From Sphingobacterium sp. UBA1575 (GTDB lineage Bacteria; Bacteroidota; Bacteroidia; Sphingobacteriales; Sphingobacteriaceae), in contig DCOH01000013.1 in NCBI GenBank assembly GCA_002322865.1, positions 1-9,051 of the forward strand: a DNA stretch of 9,051 bases. Reading direction: 5' to 3'. A program made the position numbers and the translations under genes. Below are positions 1-5,133 of the stretch, in pieces; position 1 is the first letter of the stretch; every line of letters begins with the position of its first letter. The notes under the pieces are model-generated. The model did not search any database and was not told the DNA's origin. It saw nothing but the letters and a program-made list of their open reading frames with translations.

Positions 1-713
1 GCTTGCCCCAGGTTTCTGGCGAAGAACGGATCCGTCTTCAAAAACTTTTTCTCGGAATGGGGTTTACGAAGCTGCAATTGGCCTATCAGAAGGGATTAGA
101 TCCGGATGGCGCGTTTGAAATAATAGACCATCAAGTGCAGGTGAAGAAAAAGATATTAGCACTTGTGGAAGATTTAAGCCCTGCTTTTGAAGGAAAGCGA
201 ATACAAATATATAAAGAGGCTGAGGGGAACTGCTCCGATTACTTTGGAGCTTGGAAATCCTATGTAAGTCTGCAGCAGCAGCCTAATCTATTAAGTGTTT
301 CACAGGTTAAATGGATTCAACCAGCAGCGAATAGTCGGGAAGCCCTGCATACCTGTTTAAATGGAATTCTTGGTTTTCCCAAAGATTATCAACAAGGCTG
401 GTTTACATCAAATGAAAATATAGCTTTTGAGGTGAATTTTAATAATTTGAAAGGGACAAAAGGCATGCTCATCCGTTTTTTGATAAATGAAAAGCATCGT
501 TTTAATCTTCCATCAACTTTTGAAATCCATCAATCGGGAAAGCTTATCCATACATTAAAATTTTCTTCAGTCAGGGAAGAGGAATTTCCAGTGAGGGAGA
601 TTTCTATCCCATTAAAGGATATTGACTTAAGCAAGCCTATAATGGTTCGTTTGCAGAAGTCGGAGGAAGGCAATAAAAGGTTAGCCATTGATGAACTACA
701 AATTTTGGACTAA
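1..713 (+). CDS. C-terminal part of an uncharacterised protein with a probable galactose-binding-like end domain (5' truncated)
   Basis: The reading frame is open to the left edge. The first possible start (TTG at 3) is almost certainly internal, so the real start lies outside the window. About 236 residues are visible. The last ~130 residues resemble the discoidin/galactose-binding-like β-sandwich found at the ends of Bacteroidota glycoside hydrolases: a short 'LNGILGF...GWF' segment near residues 119-134, an alternating-strand section, and a terminal 'LAIDELQI', like the W-x-x-x-DE-hydrophobic end of family 20 hexosaminidase-type proteins. That likeness is pattern recognition, not an alignment. 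The upstream ~100 residues are not recognised. It could be the tail of a secreted glycosidase or another enzyme with a carbohydrate-binding end. The stop at 711-713 lies 10 bases before the preferred start of the next gene, so the two may be co-transcribed. I am confident it is coding, not confident of its function. Confidence 0.8.
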   Translation, partial: LPQVSGEERIRLQKLFLGMGFTKLQLAYQKGLDPDGAFEIIDHQVQVKKKILALVEDLSPAFEGKRIQIYKEAEGNCSDYFGAWKSYVSLQQQPNLLSVSQVKWIQPAANSREALHTCLNGILGFPKDYQQGWFTSNENIAFEVNFNNLKGTKGMLIRFLINEKHRFNLPSTFEIHQSGKLIHTLKFSSVREEEFPVREISIPLKDIDLSKPIMVRLQKSEEGNKRLAIDELQILD

Positions 714-723
714 AAGATTGGAT

Positions 724-1254
724 ATGAAAATTAACATGCTGGTTATCGGATTTATAGGATTGATTTCGCTGAATGCGTGTTTTAATCCGAAGAATGAAAA
801 GACAAGTTTGGAAATAATTGATAATGGTCGACATTATTATCCAATCCAAACGGGTCAAGATCTGGATGTGGTCTTTAAGGTTAGGAATATCGGTAAATCT
901 CCATTGGTCATTACGGATATCATTACCTCATGTGGATGCATTGTATTGAATAAGAATACCACTAAAACCATTCCTGCCGGACAGGAGGGCTTTATTAGCA
1001 TGACTTATAACAGTACTAAAAATGTAGGTTATGTTAAACATTGGATCGAGCTGTATGGCAATTTTGAAAAGCTGGAAAAAATGGAGCTGGTGTTCGATGT
1101 GAATGTCGTGCCAGATGCGATGTACACAAAAGATTACGAGGAATTATTCCTGAAGGAAAAGGAAGAGAATGGCAATATAGAAGACCTGGTGGATGGTACA
1201 GCCAATAACAAAGGTTATTATATGCGATTTGATGAAGAACAAAAAATTAAATAA
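724..1254 (+). CDS. DUF1573 domain lipoprotein
   Basis: This is a predicted lipoprotein of 176 residues. From the ATG at 724 the protein begins with a short basic start, a hydrophobic stretch and a lipobox ending LNAC, with Cys 19 as the predicted lipidated residue. The body carries the DUF1573 signature: a 'VRNIGKSPLVITDI' strand pair, the hallmark TSCGC cysteine motif, then 'IPAGQEGFISMTYN'. DUF1573 proteins are common Bacteroidota envelope proteins with an immunoglobulin-like (ASH/MSP-type) fold; their function is mostly unknown. The frame is open back to TTG 688 / ATG 691, overlapping the previous gene. I prefer 724 because it gives a compact signal peptide, though 691 is possible with a longer basic region. 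It follows the upstream gene by 10 bases and precedes the AraC-type gene by 27. The final ~40 residues are rich in Glu, Asp and Lys and look extended. The family call is secure; the role is not known. Confidence 0.92.
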   Translation: MKINMLVIGFIGLISLNACFNPKNEKTSLEIIDNGRHYYPIQTGQDLDVVFKVRNIGKSPLVITDIITSCGCIVLNKNTTKTIPAGQEGFISMTYNSTKNVGYVKHWIELYGNFEKLEKMELVFDVNVVPDAMYTKDYEELFLKEKEENGNIEDLVDGTANNKGYYMRFDEEQKIK

Positions 1255-1281
1255 CAACATATTAACACAAATTTTCTGCGT

Positions 1282-1683
1282 ATGGAAGCATTAATTAACG
1301 GTCAGAAAAAGGAATACATGAATCTAGAAACAGAGACAAGGATCTTGAGAGCCTTGGAATCATGGGAGCAACATCAAGCATTTTTAAATCCTGCATGTTC
1401 TATTGGATCCACAGCAAAAGAAATTGGCTGCAATACGAAGTATTTATCCTTCGTGGTGAATAAGAACAAAGGTGCAGATTTCCCGAATTACATCAACAAT
1501 TTACGGATTTCTTACCTTGAGCATTATTTACGAACCGTGGAGGAGGCTCGAAATTTCAAGTTAACCTACTTGGCAGCTTTATCGGGGTTTTCTTCTTATG
1601 GTAAATTTGCGAAGAGCATTAAGGATAAAACTGGCTTGAATCCGACCCAATTTATTGTGTTTTTTGATGAAAAGACAGCCTGA
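1282..1683 (+). CDS. Short AraC-family DNA-binding protein, HTH domain only
   Basis: This 133-residue protein consists almost only of an AraC-type double helix-turn-helix. The first helix-turn-helix is near residues 42-63 (STAKEIGCNTKYLSFVVNK). A connecting segment 'NYINNLRISYLEHYLR' follows. The second is near residues 92-116 (LAALSGFSSYGKFAKSIKDKTG), followed by the family's Pro-containing end, LNPTQF. The pattern closely matches the output domain of Bacteroidota TPR-sensor AraC regulators, which normally carry an N-terminal TPR array and a membrane helix; neither is present here. The frame upstream of ATG 1282 meets the stop of the previous gene, so no sensor part is hidden in this frame. 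A second ATG at 1318 is preceded by AAAAAGGAATAC and is an alternative start. It is probably a cytoplasmic transcription factor; its target is unknown. Proximity to the DUF1573 gene suggests, but does not prove, a shared transcript. Confidence 0.9.
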   Translation: MEALINGQKKEYMNLETETRILRALESWEQHQAFLNPACSIGSTAKEIGCNTKYLSFVVNKNKGADFPNYINNLRISYLEHYLRTVEEARNFKLTYLAALSGFSSYGKFAKSIKDKTGLNPTQFIVFFDEKTA

Positions 1684-1724
1684 TAAATTAATTAAGCTCA
1701 TTTTCAATGGGATATTAATTTAGT

Positions 1725-1755
1725 TTTGGAGAACGGATGAAAATTTCTACTTTTG
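1725..1755 (+). promoter_or_regulatory. Bacteroidota-type promoter of tRNA-Ser
   Basis: TTTG at 1725-1728 and TACTTTTG at 1748-1755 match the Bacteroidota primary-sigma consensus TTTG / TAnnTTTG exactly, separated by 19 bases. The predicted transcription start is within a few bases of 1760, the first base of the mature tRNA, so the 5' leader would be very short. This is the clearest promoter in the window and supports the phylum assignment. Confidence 0.82.
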
Positions 1756-1759
1756 TCGC

Positions 1760-1844
1760 GGAGAGTTGGCAGAGTGGTCGAATGCGGCGGTCTTGAAAAC
1801 CGTTAACTGTCACAGGTTCGGGGGTTCGAATCCCTCACTCTCCG
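1760..1844 (+). tRNA. tRNA-Ser(UGA)
   Basis: This is a class II tRNA of 85 nt. The acceptor stem GGAGAGT (1760-1766) pairs with ACTCTCC (1837-1843), with discriminator G at 1844. The anticodon stem GCGGT (1787-1791) pairs with ACCGT (1799-1803) around the loop CTTGAAA, giving anticodon TGA at 1794-1796, which reads UCA serine codons. A long variable arm (CTG-TCA-CAG) and the T loop TTCGAAT are present. The 3' CCA is not encoded (CAG follows), as is usual in Bacteroidota, so it must be added by nucleotidyltransferase. It has its own promoter upstream and a hairpin terminator downstream, so it is a single-gene transcription unit. Confidence 0.97.
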
Positions 1845-1845
1845 C

Positions 1846-1880
1846 AGAAAAAGCTTCAATCGAAAGATTGGAGCTTTTCT
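1846..1880 (+). terminator. Intrinsic terminator of tRNA-Ser
   Basis: AAAAGCTTCAATC (1849-1861) pairs over 13 positions, with one T-G wobble, with GATTGGAGCTTTT (1866-1878) around a GAAA tetraloop. The base of the stem is A-rich on the left and T-rich on the right, and the sequence continues CTCGTTAA. It begins directly after the tRNA, so it probably ends that transcript and gives an end for 3' trimming. The T-run lies within the stem, as is common in A/T-flanked terminators. Confidence 0.8.
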
Positions 1881-1982
1881 CGTTAATCGGCAAATTTGAT
1901 TTTAAGTATTTATTAAACTTAAAATTTTATTAATTGTTATTCAGGTTTTTGTATTAATTTAAATAATTAAACAAATAACCAT

Positions 1983-3104
1983 ATGGCTTATTACCCTAAA
2001 CTTAGATCTAACTTTATTCCAAGGGAAAGAAGAAATCATGTAATAGATAAGCTTTTAAAATTAAAAGAACAGCTTAACCAGCAGATTCCGGACAGAGATC
2101 TTGAAAATCATTTGCTATTGGCGACATGGAATATTCGGGATTTTGGAAAAGTAGGTGGCTTCAACCCACAAGCTCGTCTACCGGAGAGCTATTTTTATAT
2201 TGCTGAAATACTATCCTCTTTTGATCTAATTGCAGTTCAGGAAGTTAACGAATTGGATGATTTGGAAAAAGTAATTTCCATCATGGGTACCCAGTACAGC
2301 TATATCGCAACAGATGTATCCGATCGATCTTCAGGTGGAAACGGAGAAAGGATGACCTTTATCTATGACAAACGCAAAATATGGTTCAAAAATATTGCAG
2401 GTGAGATTGTATTGCCAGCTAACCTTTTGATCTCAAAGGCAGAGCTTGAAGTACAGGGAGATAAAGTGATTGCAGGTAAACAGTTTAGGAGAACCCCATA
2501 TATCGTATCATTCCAGTGTGGTTGGTTTAAATTTGACCTCTGTACGGTACATATCTATTATGGTGAAGATAAAGAAGGGCCAGAATTACAGGAAAGAGTT
2601 GAAGAAATCCAAGCTATTGCAAACTATTTGAGTAAGCGTGCTGATCATGCGTTCCTGGAAGACAAAAGTCTTATCCTTTTAGGTGACTTTAACATAATTG
2701 ATCAAGAGCACAGGACCATGAAAGCGCTGACAGATTCGGGGTTTGTTATTCCTGAGAAATTAAAAAATCCAACAAACCTTGCCAGAGATCATTATTACGA
2801 TCAGATTGCTTTTAAGACCAACAAAGGTCAGCTTGAATTTATTGATGCGAATCATTCCACTTCAAAGACTGGAAATGCTGGTGTGTTTGATATCTATGAA
2901 AATTGTTTTAACGGGGATGATTTTGAGGTATACCGTAATCAAATATTGACAACTGAAAAAGGTAAAAAGCTTCAGGATAAAGAAGAGGCGCTGAGAAAAT
3001 ATTATGATGAATGGAAAACTTGGCAGCTCTCCGATCACCATCTGATGTGGACGAGGCTTAAAATTAATGATAGTATAGCGTATATAAATAAATGTCGAGT
3101 TTAA
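1983..3104 (+). CDS. Endonuclease/exonuclease/phosphatase (EEP) family protein
   Basis: This 373-residue protein has all the landmark residues of the metal-dependent EEP fold (DNase I, exonuclease III, phosphodiesterases). In order they are ATWNIRDF (Asn 50), AVQEV (Glu 88, metal ligand), ERMTFIYD near 122-129, RRTPYIVSF near 169-177, CTVHI (His 190), LGDFNI (Asp 235, Asn 237), YDQI (Asp 273) and LSDHH (Asp 351-His 352 catalytic pair). The protein should therefore be active; whether it acts on DNA, RNA or a phosphoester is not clear from sequence. No signal peptide or membrane segment is seen, so it is probably cytoplasmic. A ~42-residue basic and acidic N-terminal extension precedes the fold, and residues 319-345 are a charged, probably helical insertion between the last two motifs. 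ATG 1983 is the first start in an AT-rich leader, about 100 bases after the tRNA terminator. No convincing promoter was found. It appears monocistronic. Confidence 0.93.
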   Translation: MAYYPKLRSNFIPRERRNHVIDKLLKLKEQLNQQIPDRDLENHLLLATWNIRDFGKVGGFNPQARLPESYFYIAEILSSFDLIAVQEVNELDDLEKVISIMGTQYSYIATDVSDRSSGGNGERMTFIYDKRKIWFKNIAGEIVLPANLLISKAELEVQGDKVIAGKQFRRTPYIVSFQCGWFKFDLCTVHIYYGEDKEGPELQERVEEIQAIANYLSKRADHAFLEDKSLILLGDFNIIDQEHRTMKALTDSGFVIPEKLKNPTNLARDHYYDQIAFKTNKGQLEFIDANHSTSKTGNAGVFDIYENCFNGDDFEVYRNQILTTEKGKKLQDKEEALRKYYDEWKTWQLSDHHLMWTRLKINDSIAYINKCRV

Positions 3105-3142
3105 ATTAATGGAAAGAAAGCTCTGTTCATCAAAAGCCAAGC

Positions 3143-3150
3143 TATCTTTG
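3143..3150 (+). promoter_or_regulatory. Possible -7 promoter element upstream of the periodic array
   Basis: TATCTTTG matches the Bacteroidota -7 consensus TAnnTTTG exactly. The best -33 candidate is TCTG at 3122-3125 (three of four bases), 17 bases away, which is shorter than the 19 seen at the tRNA promoter. If used, transcription would start near 3155-3160 and the periodic array would lie in a ~370-base leader of the lipoprotein gene. A chance match in AT-rich DNA is quite possible. Confidence 0.3.
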
Positions 3151-3283
3151 TATATATCAACAAGAAAACTAAACTATTTTGGATTTGATCCCTTCAAGTT
3201 CGCTTATCAAGTCGTTTAATTAATTTTAACATTAATTATCCATTTTCTCCGGGTAGTTTCCCATATAGACTTTCAAAATATGT

Positions 3284-3404
3284 TTGAAATAGGGTTGTAA
3301 TCGTGCTTTAAACAAGGTTAAAGTAGGGTTAAAGTAATGAAAAAGTATGTAAAGCATACATTTTACATACTTTTAGCATACTTTCGATATGGTTTTACAA
3401 CGAA
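3284..3404. repeat. Degenerate 11-bp periodic array with helically phased A/T-tracts
   Basis: Cutting the sequence into 11-base units from 3284 gives about eleven related units. Neighbours resemble each other more than distant ones: TTGAAATAGGG (3284) and TTGTAATCGTG (3295) share 8 of 11 bases; GTTAAAGTAGG (3317) and GTTAAAGTAAT (3328) share 9 of 11; TTTTACATACT (3361) and TTTAGCATACT (3372) are also close. A-tracts on the + strand near 3288, 3311, 3321, 3332, 3342 and 3352 give way to T-tracts near 3362, 3372, 3383 and 3394, with a mean spacing of about 10.6 bases, one helical turn. Such phasing is expected to curve DNA. The function is unknown; a cooperative binding array, curved promoter DNA, or a dispersed repeat family are all possible. 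Confidence 0.7.
3341..3374. repeat. Perfect 13-bp inverted repeat inside the periodic array
   Basis: AAAAGTATGTAAA (3341-3353) is the exact reverse complement of TTTACATACTTTT (3362-3374), with an 8-base spacer. CATAC recurs at 3355, 3366 and 3377, exactly 11 bases apart, with the opposite-strand GTATG at 3345. It could be an operator for a dimeric or oligomeric regulator, or a hairpin if transcribed. The right arm ends in only four T residues before A, so a terminator role is weak. Confidence 0.65.
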
Positions 3405-3525
3405 GCTAACAATAAATAAAAAGCGTATTTATGGTAAGTCTTGAAAGATTCTGCTGATGCATTTCTCTTGATAAAACCCAGTATGGATGAATGAAGTTCT
3501 GAAAAATTTGTGATAAATTTAATAG

Positions 3526-4140
3526 ATGGAAAATCGATTAAAATTTATTAGCGTAATTTCTATATCACTGCTATTATTAGTAACAACTTCAAGTTGTAAG
3601 AATCTAATGTATAAGGCAGCTGGAATTGAAGCTATTAAAAAATTCGACAACTCTAAAGTTGAAGAGGTCGAAAAGAATTTTAAAAAATTAAATCCTAATA
3701 TTATCACAAAAACAATTTCAAAGGAACAATTTCTATACTATAGAGATGGCTTTGGTGATTTATATAAAAATGATTTGATGCAACCCCTTCAAATTCATTA
3801 CTATACGAATGACACGCTGGTTTCATTCCATGCAAATTGTTATGCAAAAGGTTCTTTTGGAGGATCTTTAAAATGGAATTATGATGGTAAGTTCGATGAA
3901 TTTATTCCTAAAACTTCAGCTCAAATTCAAGCTAATAAAGGTTTGAATTTTATTTTAACCGAATTTACATTACCTCAACCAAAAACAAAGAATACCATTA
4001 TCTTTTTTTGGTCGAATCTATTGCCTAAACAAAGTATAGAGGCCTTTAAATTAATAGTGGAGAATTCAAAAAAATCATCAGAAAAATCTACGCTTATTAA
4101 TATTAATACCGATCATTTTTTTGCTGGGGAGAAAATATAG
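3526..4140 (+). CDS. Uncharacterised lipoprotein with a cysteine-free thioredoxin-like tail
   Basis: This 204-residue protein has a lipoprotein-type signal: basic start (MENRLKF), hydrophobic core ISVISISLLLLV, then TTSSC with Cys 24 as the probable lipidation site. The box is looser than the E. coli consensus but acceptable for Bacteroidota. The middle (residues ~60-125) is Tyr/Asn/Lys-rich and not recognised. Residues ~155-200 (KNTIIFFWSNLLPKQS, then IEAFKLIVENSKK and STLININTDHF) follow the strand-helix-strand rhythm of TlpA/thioredoxin-like domains, where 'FFWS' would precede the CxxC site. Here that position is NLLP, so no redox cysteines exist. The thioredoxin link is inference. By hand count, sample lines here are near 30% G+C, against 42-47% in sampled flanking-gene lines, suggesting acquisition. 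It is followed, 53 bases on, by the toxin-antitoxin remnant. Confidence 0.85.
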   Translation: MENRLKFISVISISLLLLVTTSSCKNLMYKAAGIEAIKKFDNSKVEEVEKNFKKLNPNIITKTISKEQFLYYRDGFGDLYKNDLMQPLQIHYYTNDTLVSFHANCYAKGSFGGSLKWNYDGKFDEFIPKTSAQIQANKGLNFILTEFTLPQPKTKNTIIFFWSNLLPKQSIEAFKLIVENSKKSSEKSTLININTDHFFAGEKI

Positions 4141-4193
4141 AATGAAATGATGGTATGTGATTCAGATTTTAAAATACGTATATTTAGGATAAT

Positions 4194-4448
4194 ATGGATG
4201 CAAAACTAACATTAAAATTAAATGAAAATGTAATTGTGCGCGCGAAAAAATATGCTTCAACTAATAAGGTTAGTTTATCGCGATTAAATGAAAATTACCT
4301 TGAATCATTAACGCGTGAACAAAATGAAGACTTTGAAATTTCACCATTTGTAAAAAGTATTTCAACTGGGATAAGTATTCCAAATGATATGGATTACAAT
4401 AATATAAGAGAAGATTTCACGGATTATTTAGATAAAAAGTATCGATAA
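4194..4448 (+). CDS. DUF6364-like antitoxin of a PIN-domain toxin-antitoxin pair
   Basis: This 84-residue protein begins with the ribbon-helix-helix-like pattern of Bacteroidota DUF6364 antitoxins: a β-strand (KLTLKLNENVI), a helix (VRAKKYASTNKV), then a 'SLSRLNENYLESLT' helix where relatives read SLSxLIENYL. The Asn in that helix, where a hydrophobic residue is usual, is slightly odd. The C-terminal half is acidic and probably extended, suited to wrapping a toxin. It normally binds DNA to repress its own operon and blocks a PIN ribonuclease. One base separates its stop from the start of the PIN gene, the classic coupled arrangement with antitoxin first. No clear promoter was found; TATATTTA lies just upstream but without a -33 partner. 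The antitoxin looks complete although its partner is not. Confidence 0.85.
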   Translation: MDAKLTLKLNENVIVRAKKYASTNKVSLSRLNENYLESLTREQNEDFEISPFVKSISTGISIPNDMDYNNIREDFTDYLDKKYR

Positions 4449-4449
4449 A

Positions 4450-4641
4450 ATGCAAAGGATATTTTTAGATACTAATATTGTAATTGATTTTCTAGCTGAA
4501 AGAGAAAATTTATTATCAACCTTGGCTTCAAATTGTGAATTAATTGTGACAAGAAATGAAAGGGATTATAAGAATCCATTAATTCCTGTAATGAACGCAG
4601 AAAGCTATTTGCAAACCTTTAAAATCAATAATGGCAAGTAG
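4450..4641 (+). pseudogene. Internally deleted PIN-domain (VapC-like) toxin
   Basis: This 63-residue reading frame joins the two ends of a PIN ribonuclease. The N-terminus MQRIFLDTNIVIDFLAERE is the first strand with catalytic Asp 7 (DTN motif). Residues 29-55 (CELIVTRNERDYKNPLIPV, then the 'xAESYL' end) are the typical C-terminal strand with the TRNxxDY motif, including Asp 39. Related toxins are usually about 130-140 residues, so roughly 70 are missing, apparently in frame, between residues ~19 and ~28. The lost part normally carries a conserved Glu and another Asp of the acidic active site and most of the helical core, so the product is very unlikely to cleave RNA. It starts one base after the antitoxin stop. 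It could be a pseudogene, or a stable short remnant still bound by the antitoxin. Codon use looks normal for the patch. Confidence 0.8.
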
Positions 4642-4726
4642 GTTTCCGAATCCTTGTGATTTGCCATTTGTTGCTATCTATAGTCATACTTGACTCTTTA
4701 AAAAGTGAAAATTAAAATCACACGAT

Positions 4727-5116
4727 ATGAAAGCTTATAAGCCGACAAACTACAACTCACTTTCACCTTATTTAATCGTTGATGAGGCAGAAAAATTGGT
4801 TAACCAATTAATCGAAATTTTCAACGGAAATGTTCTTCGAAGATTTGACCGAGAAGATGGAAAAATTGCACATTTAGAATTAAAAATTGATGATTCCGTT
4901 CTTATGATAAGTGATAGTGTTTCTGGCTATCCTGCTCAAAAAACAATGTTACATTTGTATGTGCCAGATGTGTTTAAGACATTTGAAAAAGCAATAAATT
5001 TGGGATGTCAATTAATTGAGAAGCCCATAAACAAAGCAGGAGATGCTGACACGAGAGGTTCTTTTTATGATTGTGCAGGGAATTACTGGGCAGTAAGCAC
5101 GCAGACAAATCTTTAG
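4727..5116 (+). CDS. VOC (glyoxalase/bleomycin-resistance-like, PhnB-type) family protein
   Basis: This 129-residue protein has the βαβββ pattern of a vicinal-oxygen-chelate module repeated twice: SLSPYLIVDEAEKLVNQLIEIFNG, AHLELKIDDSVLMISD (His 49), MLHLYVPDVFKTFEKAINLG (His 76), and RGSFYDCAGNYWAV at the end, where relatives read DPFGNxW. Family members bind a metal or small ligand and isomerise, cleave or sequester it. Length and order fit the PhnB-like subgroup. The end reads STQT where a metal-binding His is often seen, so metal catalysis is uncertain. It is cytoplasmic, without signal peptide. The substrate cannot be told. It is 85 bases after the toxin remnant and 17 before the DUF4424-YARHG gene, so it may be the first gene of the operon that follows or simply lie next to it. 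Confidence 0.9.
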   Translation: MKAYKPTNYNSLSPYLIVDEAEKLVNQLIEIFNGNVLRRFDREDGKIAHLELKIDDSVLMISDSVSGYPAQKTMLHLYVPDVFKTFEKAINLGCQLIEKPINKAGDADTRGSFYDCAGNYWAVSTQTNL

Positions 5117-5133
5117 TCTTTATCATCTAAATT

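Larger units (their letters stand above)
3105..3525. other. 421-base non-coding region with regulatory-looking structure
   Basis: No credible gene lies here on either strand. From left to right it holds an exact TAnnTTTG-type promoter element (3143-3150), an AT palindrome TAATTAAT/ATTAATTA (3217-3238), the 11-bp periodic array (3284-3404) with an internal perfect inverted repeat (3341-3374), and a second small inverted repeat ATAAATA/TATTTAT (3412-3432). The last ~90 bases before the lipoprotein gene show no clear promoter. The region separates the EEP gene from the AT-rich accessory patch. Confidence 0.7.

Noticed and set aside
1881..1982. Promoter for the EEP gene.
   Set aside because: Several TTTG and AT-rich stretches exist, but none combines -33 and -7 elements at acceptable spacing.
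3109..3219. A 36-residue reading frame starting MERKLCSSKAK just after the EEP gene.
   Set aside because: Short, no recognisable features or start signal, and the possible promoter at 3143 lies inside it.
3217..3238. TAATTAAT/ATTAATTA palindrome as terminator of the EEP gene.
   Set aside because: The stem is all A/T, there is no T-run after it, and it lies 113 bases from the stop; likely chance in AT-rich DNA.
3514..3521. TAAATTTA as the -7 element of the lipoprotein gene.
   Set aside because: It ends four bases before the start codon and has no TTTG at the right distance.
1760..5116. Integration of a genomic island at the tRNA-Ser 3' end.
   Set aside because: I found no direct repeat of the tRNA end downstream and no integrase; the EEP gene next to the tRNA looks native.
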